A stretch of DNA of 48,588 nucleotides from Streptomyces sp. NK15101 (lineage in GTDB: Bacteria > Actinomycetota > Actinomycetes > Streptomycetales > Streptomycetaceae). The notes beneath the pieces are model-generated. The model was not told where the DNA came from, did not search any database, and saw nothing but the letters and a program-made list of their open reading frames with translations. The position numbers were made by a program, and so were the translations under genes. Within the stretch, counting starts at the first letter, position 1. Each line of letters opens with the position of its first letter. Location of the stretch: assembly GCF_020400725.1 (NCBI RefSeq), contig NZ_JAINVG010000058.1:1-48588 (forward strand). Direction: 5' to 3'. This document shows positions 1 to 7,219 of this stretch, in pieces.

Positions 1-650
1 TCGCCCCAGTACACGTCCGCGAGGAACTGCTGCAGCGCGCGGTGCAGCATCGGGCCGCGCCACACCACCGGCGCGTTGCCCGGGGTGAACATGCCGATGG
101 AGATGACCTTCACGCCGTTCGCCGACGGCGGCATGATCATGTTCTCGACCTGGGTCGGACGGCCGTCCGCGCCCAGCATCCGCGGCACGCTGTGGCCGTA
201 GATGTCGGCGTCCACGACACCGACCTTCAGCCCGTCGGCGGCCATCGCCGCGGCCAGGTTCACGGTCACGGAGGACTTGCCGACGCCGCCCTTGCCGGAG
301 GCCACCGCGTACACCCGGGTCAGCGAGCCCGGCTTCGCGAAGGGGACCTCGCGCTCGGCGCTCGTGCCGCGCAGCGCCGCCGCCAGCTCCTTGCGCTGCT
401 CGTCGCTCATCACGTCCAGCGAGACGTCGACGGCGGTGACGCCCTCGACCCGGGAGACGGCCTCGGTCACGCGCTGTGTGATGGTGTCGCGCATCGGGCA
501 GCCGGAGACCGTCAGGTAGACCGTGACGGCGACCTTGCCGTCCGGTCCGATCTCCACCGACTTCACCATGCCGAGCTCAGTGATCGGCTTGTTGATCTCA
601 GGGTCGTTCACCGTCGCCAGTGCTTCGAGCACCGCGTCTTCCGTAGCCAT
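1..650 (-). CDS. mrp: Mrp/NBP35-family P-loop ATPase (Fe-S cluster carrier), partial
   Basis: The ATG start is at 650; the C-terminus lies outside the window, so about 216 N-terminal residues are seen. An N-terminal MIP18/DUF59-type domain (about residues 1-90, with NDPE and a CPMRD cysteine near residue 51) is followed by a ParA/MinD-type ATPase with a deviant Walker A, GKGGVGKSS, at about 119-127 and VDADIYGHS just after. This order is typical of Mrp/ApbC proteins, cytosolic carriers that bind and pass on Fe-S clusters. The gene lies 44 bp behind the DUF1003 gene on the same strand. There is no clear Shine-Dalgarno, but TACCAT sits 7 nt before the ATG, so a leaderless transcript is possible. 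Family identification is strong; the client proteins are unknown. Confidence 0.95.
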   Translation of the reverse strand, partial: MATEDAVLEALATVNDPEINKPITELGMVKSVEIGPDGKVAVTVYLTVSGCPMRDTITQRVTEAVSRVEGVTAVDVSLDVMSDEQRKELAAALRGTSAEREVPFAKPGSLTRVYAVASGKGGVGKSSVTVNLAAAMAADGLKVGVVDADIYGHSVPRMLGADGRPTQVENMIMPPSANGVKVISIGMFTPGNAPVVWRGPMLHRALQQFLADVYWG

Positions 651-657
651 ACCGACG

Positions 658-663
658 ATGGTA
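658..663 (-). promoter_or_regulatory. Candidate -10 box of mrp (leaderless)
   Basis: On the minus strand TACCAT is followed by 7 nt and then the mrp ATG, placing the expected transcription start at the start codon. No good -35 hexamer is seen at 16-18 bp. Confidence 0.4.
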
Positions 664-694
664 CGGCGCCGACCACGGGCCGATGAAAGGGCTG

Positions 695-1258
695 TCAACG
701 GTCGGGTACGTCACTTCCGCGGTCCTCGCCGGACGGGAATAGATCCCGGCGCTCCTCCATCTCCTTGAGCAGGTCCTGCAGCTCCGAGCGGATCCAGTCG
801 CGGGTCGCGACCTCGCCGAGGCCCATCCGCAGCGCCGCGATCTCCCGGGTCAGGTACTCGGTGTCCGCGATCGACCGCTCGTTCTGCTTCCGGTCCTGTT
901 CGAGATTGACCCGGTCCCGGTCGTCCTGCCGGTTCTGGGCGAGCAGGATCAGCGGCGCCGCGTACGAGGCCTGCAGGGACAGCGCGAGCGTCAGGAAGAT
1001 GAAGGGGTACTCGTCGAACTTCAGCGACGACGGCGCGAAGACGTTCCACCCGATCCACACGACGACCGTCAGGGTCATCCAGACCAGGAACCTGCCCGTG
1101 CCCAGGAAGCGCGCGATCCGTTCCGAGAGGCGCCCGAAGGCCTCGGGGTCGTACTCCGGCAGCAGCCGGGACCGCCGCTCGCGCGGCAGGTCGAGCCGGA
1201 TGCGGGGCACGGACCGCTCCCGCTCGCGCTCCCGGTCCCGCTCGCGCTCAGCCGCCAT
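695..1258 (-). CDS. DUF1003 family membrane protein
   Basis: 187 residues. A charged N-terminus with a run of RE/RD dipeptides is followed by two membrane segments (about residues 57-75 and 86-107) and a cytosolic coiled-coil-like tail. The first segment plus a conserved-looking loop (WNVFAPSSLKFDEYPFIFL) is the DUF1003 signature. The ATG at 1258 has GAGGAGGGG just upstream, and this start lies inside the 3' end of the MgtE-like gene (11-bp overlap), so the two are probably translationally coupled. DUF1003 proteins have no settled biochemical role. The neighbourhood (MgtE-like protein, CorA) suggests a link to divalent metals, which is inference only. Confidence 0.9.
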   Translation of the reverse strand: MAAERERDRERERERSVPRIRLDLPRERRSRLLPEYDPEAFGRLSERIARFLGTGRFLVWMTLTVVVWIGWNVFAPSSLKFDEYPFIFLTLALSLQASYAAPLILLAQNRQDDRDRVNLEQDRKQNERSIADTEYLTREIAALRMGLGEVATRDWIRSELQDLLKEMEERRDLFPSGEDRGSDVPDR

Positions 1259-2519
1259 GTCCGGCCCCCTCCTCGTGGAACTCGGTCTCCCGCCAGTCGT
1301 CCGGCAGCAGGTGGTCGAGCACGTCGTCGACGGTGACCGCGCCGAGCAGCGAGCCGCTCTCGTCGACCACGGGCGCGGCGACCATGTTGTACGCGGCGAG
1401 GTAGCTGGTCACGGCCGGCAGCGGGGTGCCGGGCCCGAGCGGCGGCAGATCGCTGTCCACGAGCGAACCGACCAGCGTGAACGGCGGGTCGCGCAGGAGC
1501 CGCTGGAAGTGCACCGTGCCCAGGTACTTGCCGGTCGGCGTCTCGTCCGGCGGCCGGCACACGTACACCTGCGCCGCGAGCGCCGGGGACAGGTCCTGCT
1601 GACGGACCCGGGCCAGCGCGTCCGCGACGGTCGCGTCCGGGCGCAGCACGATCGGCTCGGTCGTCATCAGACCGCCCGCCGTGCGCTCCTCGTACGCCAG
1701 CAGCCGGCGCACGTCGGCCGCGTCGTCCGGCCGCATCAGGGTGAGCAGCCGCTCCTGGTCCTCCTCGGGCAGCTCGGACAGCAGGTCGGCCGCGTCGTCC
1801 GGGTCCATCGCCTCCAGGACGTCGGCGGCGCGCTCCTCCTTCAGCTTGCCGATGATCTCGATCTGGTCGTCCTCCGGCAGCTCCTCCAGGACGTCGGCGA
1901 GCCGGTCGTCGTCGAGGGCGGCGGCGACCTCGGCGCGCCGCTTGGGGGAGAGGTGGTGCAGGGCGTTGGCGAGGTCGGCGGGACGCAGCCGCTCGAAGGT
2001 GGCGAGCAGGCTCTCGGCGCCCTGCCCGTGCTCCTCCAGGGAGAAACCGGTGACGGCCGACCACTCGACGGTCAGCGTCTCCCCCTTGCGGCTCAGCACC
2101 CCGCCCTTCCCCTTGCGGACGAAGACCTTGTCGATCTCCCAGTCGCGGCGGGCGGGCAGCTGCTGGATGGCGACGTCGAGGACGGTGACCTCCTCGCCCG
2201 ACTCCACCAGCGTCACGCGCCGGTCGAGGAGCTCGCCGAGGACGAGCCGCTCGGTGGGGCGCTGCTCGAAGCGCCGCATGTTGACGACGCCGGTCGTGAT
2301 GACCTGGCCGGAGGCGACACCGGTGACCCGGGTCATGGGGACGAAGACCCGGCGGCGGCTCAGCACCTCCACGACCAGGCCGAGCAGCCGGGGCGGCCTG
2401 CGGCCGACGCGGAGCATGGCGACGAGGTCGCTGACCCGGCCCACCTGGTCGCCGACCGGGTCGAAGACGGGGACCCCGGCGAGATGGGAGACGAAGACCC
2501 GGGGGGCGCCTGCCGCCAT
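1248..2519 (-). CDS. Soluble MgtE-N/CBS domain protein with PRC-barrel-like N-terminus
   Basis: 423 residues. The N-terminal 80 or so resemble a PRC-barrel (VSHLAGVPVFDPVGDQVGRV start). The centre (about 190-290) is the MgtE intracellular N domain with repeated acidic helices (ADVLEELPEDDQ, ADVLEAMDPDDAADLL), followed by a CBS pair (about 295-410, TTEPIVLRPDATVADAL and GAVTVDDVLDHLL). The MgtE transmembrane channel domain is absent, so this is not a transporter by itself. In MgtE these domains sense Mg2+ and gate the pore, so a stand-alone Mg2+ or nucleotide sensor is plausible. The ATG at 2519 follows a GAGGAGG ribosome site. It is the first gene of a probable operon with the DUF1003 gene and perhaps mrp. 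Confidence 0.9.
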   Translation of the reverse strand: MAAGAPRVFVSHLAGVPVFDPVGDQVGRVSDLVAMLRVGRRPPRLLGLVVEVLSRRRVFVPMTRVTGVASGQVITTGVVNMRRFEQRPTERLVLGELLDRRVTLVESGEEVTVLDVAIQQLPARRDWEIDKVFVRKGKGGVLSRKGETLTVEWSAVTGFSLEEHGQGAESLLATFERLRPADLANALHHLSPKRRAEVAAALDDDRLADVLEELPEDDQIEIIGKLKEERAADVLEAMDPDDAADLLSELPEEDQERLLTLMRPDDAADVRRLLAYEERTAGGLMTTEPIVLRPDATVADALARVRQQDLSPALAAQVYVCRPPDETPTGKYLGTVHFQRLLRDPPFTLVGSLVDSDLPPLGPGTPLPAVTSYLAAYNMVAAPVVDESGSLLGAVTVDDVLDHLLPDDWRETEFHEEGAGHGG

Positions 2520-2557
2520 GCCACGCGCCTCCTCGATGCCGCACGATTCGAGCTGCC

Positions 2558-2593
2558 GCAGAGCTTTGCCGGGGATTGCAGAGCTTTGCCGGG
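2558..2593. repeat. Two 16-bp direct repeats with 20-bp period upstream of the MgtE-like gene
   Basis: The 16-mer GCAGAGCTTTGCCGGG occurs at 2558-2573 and again at 2578-2593, identical in both copies. It lies 39-74 bp upstream of the MgtE-like start. A possible minus-strand -10 (TAGCCT, 2597-2602) sits just beyond, so the repeats fall in or near the 5' untranslated region. The 20-bp spacing (about two helical turns) suits either a protein-binding pair or an RNA-level element. The rest of the 2520-2808 divergent gap shows only a weak plus-strand TACGCT (2675-2680). Confidence 0.6.
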
Positions 2594-2808
2594 TTCAGGC
2601 TAGCCCGTGACGTTCCGCCCCGCCCCGGCAGTGACTCCGTACGGCTGCCTGCGAGGCCCGTCACCTGGCCCGGGTACGCTGCGGTCTGCCGTTCCCCCCA
2701 TCGGCCCCGACACCGGACCCGGCCCTTCCGCCCGGCCGGAACGCGGCCGCCCCGGCATCCCGTACGGGCCGCGCCCGTCCCCCACACTCGACACGAGAGG
2801 CAGCGCAG

Positions 2809-3567
2809 ATGACCGTTCGTACCCCGTCATCGCGTATCCGCAGGGCCGTCGCGCCCCTGGCGCTCTGCGCCGGACTGACGGTGGGACTCACGGCCTGCGC
2901 AGCCGACCCGGACGAGGGGACGAACGGCGTGGGGAGACTCTCCGCACCCGAGATCGAGAGCAAGGCGCAGACCGCGGCGGACGCGGCGAAGGCGGTACGG
3001 CTGTCCGGCACCCTGGTCAGCAAGGGTGGCACCTTCAAGCTGAACATGCGCCTCAAGCAGGAGGGCGCCACCGGCTCGGTGACGACGAAGAACAGCACCT
3101 TCGAGCTGCTGCGGGTCGGCGACGCGCTCTACCTGAAGGCCGACGCCGGGTTCTGGGCCCACGACGGCAAGGAGGGCGAGACGCCGTCCGAGGCGGACTC
3201 CGAGGCCGCCGACAAGCTCGACGACAAGTACGTGAAGGTCCCGCAGGGCGACCCCTCGTACAAGCAGCTGCGCGGCTTCACCGACATGGGGCTGCTCCTC
3301 GACGGCCTGATCGGCCTGCACGGCGAGAAGGTCAAGGGCGACCGGGACCAGATCGGCGGAGTCCGCACGGTCAAGGTCAAGGGCGGGGCCGACGGCGAGG
3401 GCGGCACGCTCGACGTGTCCCTGGACGGCGAGCCTTACCCCGTGCAGTTCGCACGGGGCGGGGGAGGGGGCGTGGTGGTGCTCTCCGAGTGGAACAAGGA
3501 CTTCCCGCTCACCGAGCCGTCGAAGGAGGAGACCCTCGACTACGGCAAGCAGCTGCCCCGTACCTAG
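2809..3567 (+). CDS. Secreted lipoprotein, LppX/LprG-like fold candidate
   Basis: 252 residues. The start ATG is preceded by GAGAGGC. A lipoprotein signal peptide ends in LTVGLTAC with Cys at about residue 30 as the lipobox. The mature part (KAVRLSGTLVSKGGTFKLNMRL, then an alternating beta pattern and KVKGGADGEGGTLDVSLDGEPYPVQF) resembles the one-domain LppX/LprA/LprF/LprG half-barrel that binds lipids in mycobacteria; this assignment is by pattern only. A second protein of the same plan is encoded at 41167-41982. The gene is convergent with the next one, their stop codons overlapping by 4 bp. Likely anchored on the outer face of the membrane; ligand unknown. Confidence 0.85.
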   Translation: MTVRTPSSRIRRAVAPLALCAGLTVGLTACAADPDEGTNGVGRLSAPEIESKAQTAADAAKAVRLSGTLVSKGGTFKLNMRLKQEGATGSVTTKNSTFELLRVGDALYLKADAGFWAHDGKEGETPSEADSEAADKLDDKYVKVPQGDPSYKQLRGFTDMGLLLDGLIGLHGEKVKGDRDQIGGVRTVKVKGGADGEGGTLDVSLDGEPYPVQFARGGGGGVVVLSEWNKDFPLTEPSKEETLDYGKQLPRT

Positions 3568-4073
3568 GACCGCTTCTTCTTCCGGAACAGCAGCTTCGGC
3601 AGACCCGCCGGGACCGGGCGGCGGGTGTTCGCCGACGTCGGCAGCGGGACTGCGGCCAGGGAGCCGTCCGGCAGCTCCGTGGTCGAGGACCGCGGGTCGA
3701 GCCGCACCACGCGGCACTCGCGCGCCCAGCGCTCGGGCATGGCCTCGCCGTCGGGGGCGTTGAGCCGCTTCCCCTTCAGCTCGGCGACCGCCGCGTCCCA
3801 CTCCTCCGTACCGGGGGCGATCTCGCGGACGGCGGCGGTCCAGGCGACGAGCCGGCCGCCCTTGTCCTTGCTGCGGACGGTCACCTCGGCCGTGCCGCCG
3901 TCCACCAAGCCCGGCAGCGGCTGCTCGCCGGGCCCGTCGCCGACGACGTGCGCGGCGCCGTCGTGCCAGACGTGCCAGAGCGCGCGGGCGGGTCCCGTGC
4001 CGCGCACCCACACCAGGCCCGACTTCTTGGTGGCCTCCTCGACGAGGGCGGACCCGAGCAGCTCTTCTGTCAT
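3564..4073 (-). CDS. Conserved actinobacterial hypothetical protein
   Basis: 169 residues, no signal peptide or membrane segment. It begins MTEELLGSALVEEATKKSGLVWVRG and ends in a basic tail (LLFRKKKRS). The central alternation of W/V/beta residues (ALWHVWHDGAAHVVG, AEVTVRSKDKGGRLVAWTA) is reminiscent of a split-barrel flavin-binding fold, but I cannot confirm that and assign no function. The ATG has no Shine-Dalgarno; TAGGCT lies exactly 7 nt upstream, so it is probably translated from a leaderless mRNA. It is convergent with the upstream lipoprotein gene and 60 bp from the corA stop. Confidence 0.85.
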   Translation of the reverse strand: MTEELLGSALVEEATKKSGLVWVRGTGPARALWHVWHDGAAHVVGDGPGEQPLPGLVDGGTAEVTVRSKDKGGRLVAWTAAVREIAPGTEEWDAAVAELKGKRLNAPDGEAMPERWARECRVVRLDPRSSTTELPDGSLAAVPLPTSANTRRPVPAGLPKLLFRKKKRS

Positions 4074-4080
4074 GGCCCGA

Positions 4081-4086
4081 AGCCTA
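4081..4086 (-). promoter_or_regulatory. Candidate -10 box, leaderless start at 4073
   Basis: TAGGCT on the minus strand, 7 nt before the ATG of the 169-residue protein. No convincing -35. Confidence 0.45.
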
Positions 4087-4133
4087 TCGGGCCGGCCCCG
4101 GAGGGCCTGCCGGTCGGGCCGGGCCCGCGAGGC

Positions 4134-5261
4134 CTACAGCCAGCCGTTGCGCTTGAGCGTGCGGTGGATGGTGAAGCAGACCGCGATGATGCCGGTCAGC
4201 ACCATCGGGTAGCCGTACTTCCAGTGCAGCTCGGGCATGTGGTCGAAGTTCATGCCGTACACCCCGCAGACCGCCGTGGGGACGGCGACGATCGCCGCCC
4301 ACGAGGTGATCTTGCGCATGTCCTCGTTCTGCGCGACGGTCGCCTGCGCCAGGTTGGCCTGGAGGATCGAGTTGAGCAGCTCGTCGAAGCCGACGACCTG
4401 CTCCTGGACGCGGGCGAGGTGGTCGGCGACGTCCCGGAAGTACTTCTGGATGTCGGGGTCGACCAGCCGCATCGGCCGCTCGGAGAGCAGCTGCATCGGA
4501 CGGAGCAGCGGCGTGACGGCCCGCTTGAACTCCAGCACCTCGCGCTTGAGCTGGTAGATCCGGCCGGTGTCCGTGCCGCGCGTGGAGCCCTTCGCGGCCG
4601 GCGAGAAGACGTCGATCTCCAGCTGGTCGATGTCCAGCTCGACGGCGTCGGCGACCGCGATGTAACCGTCGACGACGTGGTCGGCGATGGCGTGCAGGAC
4701 GGCCGAGGGACCCTTGGCGAGGAGCTCCGGCTCGCCCTGGAGGCGGTGGCGGAGGTTGCGCAGCGAGCCCTGGCCGCCGTGCCGGACGGTGATGACGAAG
4801 TCGGGGCCGGTGAAGACCATCACCTCGCCGGTCTCCACCACCTCGCTGGTCGCGGTGAGTTCGGCGTGCTCGACGTAGTGGATCGTCTTGAAGACGGTGA
4901 AGAGGGTGTCGTCGTACCGCTCCAGCTTGGGCCGCTGGTGGGCGTGGACGGCGTCCTCGACGGCGAGCGGGTGCAGCCCGAACTCGGCGGCGATACCGGC
5001 GAATTCGGCCTCGGTCGGCTCGTGCAGGCCGATCCACGCGAAGCCGCCGCTCTCCCGCACCTGGCGCATCGCGCCGCGCGGCGTGAGGCACGCGCGGTCG
5101 TCGATCCGGCGCCCGTCGCGGTAGACGGCGCAGTCGACCACGGCGCTGGAGGCCGAGTGGTCACGGGTGGGGTCGTACGAGGTGTACGTGGTGGGGGTCT
5201 TGCGCAGGCTGTGACGGAAGCTCGGGCGGACGGCAGCGGTGATGTCACGGATCATCGACAT
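4134..5261 (-). CDS. corA: CorA family magnesium/cobalt transporter
   Basis: 375 residues. A long cytosolic funnel domain is followed by two C-terminal membrane helices separated by the diagnostic YGMNFDHMPEL loop (GMN motif). The C-terminus is the basic TLKRNGWL expected of CorA. The product would be a homopentameric Mg2+ (Co2+, Ni2+) channel of the plasma membrane. The start ATG at 5261 has AAGGAG 9 nt upstream. The gap on its 5' side (5262-5681) is long and carries a putative uORF and a hairpin (separate entries), suggesting regulation through the mRNA leader. It faces away from the SUFU-domain gene and reads toward the other metal-related genes. Confidence 0.95.
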   Translation of the reverse strand: MSMIRDITAAVRPSFRHSLRKTPTTYTSYDPTRDHSASSAVVDCAVYRDGRRIDDRACLTPRGAMRQVRESGGFAWIGLHEPTEAEFAGIAAEFGLHPLAVEDAVHAHQRPKLERYDDTLFTVFKTIHYVEHAELTATSEVVETGEVMVFTGPDFVITVRHGGQGSLRNLRHRLQGEPELLAKGPSAVLHAIADHVVDGYIAVADAVELDIDQLEIDVFSPAAKGSTRGTDTGRIYQLKREVLEFKRAVTPLLRPMQLLSERPMRLVDPDIQKYFRDVADHLARVQEQVVGFDELLNSILQANLAQATVAQNEDMRKITSWAAIVAVPTAVCGVYGMNFDHMPELHWKYGYPMVLTGIIAVCFTIHRTLKRNGWL

Positions 5262-5435
5262 GGGCGTGCTCCTTCACGGATCGGCCGTCGGCGCGGAGCG
5301 TGGCACAGCCCGGAATGGGGACGGAGAGGTACGTCGTCCACAAAGCGGGCGGCACCGGAGGGGCGCGGAGACGGCGGTCGCTACAGACAGGGAAAGGCGA
5401 AAATTGCTCTTCCGTCGTGCGAGATGCCGGAGGGG

Positions 5436-5454
5436 CGGGTCCGTGCCGGACCCG
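5436..5454 (-). promoter_or_regulatory. Stem-loop in the corA leader
   Basis: CGGGTCCG, a 3-nt loop and CGGACCCG form a perfect 8-bp stem 175-193 nt upstream of the corA start. It begins 4 nt after the stop of the putative uORF, the arrangement expected if translation of that ORF influences folding. Confidence 0.45.
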
Positions 5455-5458
5455 GACG

Positions 5459-5536
5459 TCACCGGAAGGAGCGCACCGGGCTGGGGTGCGGAGCGGCGGA
5501 AGAGCGGCTGGTACTGCCCGATCGACTTCGGTCCAT
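5459..5536 (-). CDS. Putative 25-codon upstream ORF in the corA leader
   Basis: ATG at 5536, stop at 5459-5461, preceded by a near-perfect Shine-Dalgarno GGAGGAGG (5547-5554) at 10 nt. The peptide would be rich in Ser, Arg and Pro (MDRSRSGSTSRSSAAPHPSP start). No membrane segment or domain. Leader ORFs control Mg2+ transporter mRNAs in enterobacteria (mgtL, corL), which makes a regulatory role attractive, but nothing in this peptide itself proves translation. Confidence 0.4.
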   Translation of the reverse strand: MDRSRSGSTSRSSAAPHPSPVRSFR

Positions 5537-5590
5537 CGCAGTCCCACCTCCTCCGGCCGGTCCCCTGTCGGGGATGACGTGTGACGAGCA

Positions 5591-5605
5591 GTCGGGAATC
5601 CCGAC
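5591..5605. promoter_or_regulatory. 15-bp palindrome in the corA / SUFU divergent region
   Basis: GTCGGGA-A-TCCCGAC is a perfect inverted repeat (7+1+7) located 77 bp upstream of the SUFU-domain start and 330 bp upstream of corA. It could be an operator for either divergent gene. A minus-strand TTGACC at 5634-5639 is nearby but lacks a well spaced -10. Confidence 0.35.
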
Positions 5606-5669
5606 CAGTGGCCAACACTATCAGCCGACAGAGGGTCAATCCCTTACTTTGCCCGTTCCATACGCGATC

Positions 5670-5675
5670 TATGCT
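5670..5675 (+). promoter_or_regulatory. Candidate -10 box of the SUFU-domain gene (leaderless)
   Basis: TATGCT followed by 6 nt and the ATG at 5682. TTGCCC at 5649-5654 is a possible -35 (15-bp spacer). No Shine-Dalgarno is present before the ATG. Confidence 0.5.
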
Positions 5676-5681
5676 CCCCGC

Positions 5682-6266
5682 ATGGGAGAAGTTCTTGCAC
5701 TGGTCGAGGCCCGGCTGCGGACCGCCCTCGGCGAACCGGACGCGCGGGCCGCGGTGACCTTCCTCGGCACGGACCGGATCGAGGTGCTGCGCTTCGTCGA
5801 CGGCGACCTCGTGCGGTACGCGACCCTCGGGATGTCCGCCCAGCCGATGGCCGATCCGACCTCCGCGCTCGCCGACCCGGTGAAGGGCCCGCGCGCGGAG
5901 CTCGTCCTCACGGTACGGGGCGGGCTCGCCGACACCGACAAGGTGCTGCGGCCGCTCGCCGTCCTCGCCGCCACCCCGCAGGTCGAGGGCGTGGTCGTGG
6001 CCCCGGGAGCCTCGCTCGACGTCGGCGACCCGCTCTGGCCCGGCGCCCCCTTCAGCTCGGTGCTCGTCGCCGGGTCGGGCGGCCTGGTGGAGGACCTGGA
6101 GCTCGACGAGCCCATGGACCCCGTCCGCTTCCTGCCCCTCCTCCCGATGACCTCGAACGAGGCGGCGTGGAAGCGGGTGCACGGGGCACAGGCCCTGGAG
6201 GAGCGCTGGCTGGCGCAGGGCACGGACCTGCGCGATCCGCTGCGCAGGTCCGTGAACCTGGACTGA
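5682..6266 (+). CDS. Suppressor-of-fused (SUFU) domain protein
   Basis: 194 residues, cytosolic. The start MGEVLALVEARLRTALGEPD and the later segments RYATLGMSAQPMADP, RAELVLTVRGG and LPLLPMTSNEAAWKRVHGAQALEERW match the bacterial SUFU-like domain, which in animals regulates Gli transcription factors and in bacteria is often an immunity or housekeeping protein of unknown role. The ATG at 5682 is chosen because upstream sequence is AT-rich and non-coding in codon use, and because a TATGCT box lies 6 nt before it. No toxin gene is adjacent, so an immunity role is not supported here. A hairpin terminator follows 56 nt after the stop. Confidence 0.85.
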   Translation: MGEVLALVEARLRTALGEPDARAAVTFLGTDRIEVLRFVDGDLVRYATLGMSAQPMADPTSALADPVKGPRAELVLTVRGGLADTDKVLRPLAVLAATPQVEGVVVAPGASLDVGDPLWPGAPFSSVLVAGSGGLVEDLELDEPMDPVRFLPLLPMTSNEAAWKRVHGAQALEERWLAQGTDLRDPLRRSVNLD

Positions 6267-6321
6267 GGACCCGTCGGTTCCGCCGCGGATCCCGCCCTGA
6301 CGGAGAACGCGCGGCCCCGGA

Positions 6322-6351
6322 GCGCCCTCCCGGCCGTGGCCGGGAGAGCGC
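6322..6351 (+). terminator. Hairpin terminator after the SUFU-domain gene
   Basis: CTCCCGGCC, GT, GGCCGGGAG form a 9-bp stem extended by GCGC/GCGC arms across one mismatch. There is no T-tract, as is usual in this GC range. Confidence 0.6.
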
Positions 6352-6443
6352 ATGCCCACCGCGGGTGAACGCCCCGGGCCGGACGGGTGATCGTTCGCAG
6401 CCGTTCTTGACGCGGGGCGGAAGAGCTAGGACCGTTGAGCCCT

Positions 6444-7082
6444 ATGAGGGGCGAACCCAGTTGTCCGAAGTGCGGTGGCCGGGTCAGGGCGCCCGGTCTC
6501 TTCGCCGACTCCTGGCAGTGTGACGTGCACGGCTCGGTGCACCCGCTCCAGCCCGTGATCCCGCCCAGCGTCGAGGGCCTCGGGGTCGTGGTGCACAGAT
6601 CCCACGTCCCGGTGTGGATGCCGTGGCCCCTGCCCGTCGGCTGGCTCTTCACCGGAGTCGCGTACGCCGGGGACGACCGCAGCGGCGGACGCGCGACGGC
6701 CGTCGCCTGCTCCGGGCCCGGCCCGCTCGGGGGGATCGGCGAGCTGCTCCTGGTCGCGGAGGAGCTCGGCGTCGGACTCGGCGCCCGGTACGCCGGCATC
6801 GACGGCCTCGATCCCGGCTCCGGCATGGCCATCGACAAGCCGCCCCAGGTGAAGATGCTCGCCGCCGGGCGTCCCACCCCGCTCTGGCACGTCACCGGCG
6901 CCCCGCAGGACCGCGCGGTCTTCGCGGGCGAGGCGCGCGGCCTGTGGCTGTGGGCGATCGTCTGGCCCGAGCAGTCAGGCCTCCTGATGTACGACGAGCT
7001 GGTCCTCACGGACCTGCGCGACGCGGGGGCCGAGGTCGACCTGCTGCCCTGCGGCGCGCTCACGCCGAGGCTGCTCGGCTGA
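6444..7082 (+). CDS. DUF6758-like conserved Streptomyces protein with CxxC motif
   Basis: 212 residues from the ATG at 6444. The N-terminus MRGEPSCPKCGGRVRAPG contains a zinc-knuckle CPKC, with a further Cys/His pair in WQCDVHGSVHP, so a small zinc site is likely. The remainder is soluble (WPLPVGWLFTGVAYAGDD, GIGELLLVAEELGVGLGARYAG). I recognise the family as the actinomycete DUF6758 group without known function. An alternative TTG start three codons upstream (6435) has AGGA nearby; the ATG is preferred because homologues, as I remember them, begin MRGEPSCP. It is co-directional with the SUFU and PHP genes but separated by a terminator from the former. Confidence 0.8.
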   Translation: MRGEPSCPKCGGRVRAPGLFADSWQCDVHGSVHPLQPVIPPSVEGLGVVVHRSHVPVWMPWPLPVGWLFTGVAYAGDDRSGGRATAVACSGPGPLGGIGELLLVAEELGVGLGARYAGIDGLDPGSGMAIDKPPQVKMLAAGRPTPLWHVTGAPQDRAVFAGEARGLWLWAIVWPEQSGLLMYDELVLTDLRDAGAEVDLLPCGALTPRLLG

Positions 7083-7170
7083 GGGGCGCCTTCCACCGGC
7101 GGGTCCGGCGGTGAGCGGGTCAGGCGGTCCGTCCGGTGACGTTCCGTACGGACGTGTTCGATTCGCCCGT

Positions 7171-7176
7171 TATGCT
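7171..7176 (+). promoter_or_regulatory. Candidate -10 box upstream of the PHP-domain gene
   Basis: TATGCT located 44 bp before the GTG at 7220, leaving a short untranslated leader with CTGGAG as ribosome site. No strong -35 is visible. Confidence 0.4.
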
Positions 7177-7219
7177 GGAGCGTCCCTCCGTCCGTGCCGA
7201 GTCCCTGGAGTACCGCGTC

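Noticed and set aside
693..698. Minus-strand TTGACA near the mrp gene
   Set aside because: It lies 29 bp from the TACCAT box, too far for a promoter pair, and no other -10 fits at 16-18 bp.
2607..6266. 1219-codon plus-strand frame running across the lipoprotein, the 169-aa gene and corA
   Set aside because: Only its last 194 codons (from 5682) are a real gene; the rest is antisense or out-of-frame with Arg/Gly-rich nonsense composition.
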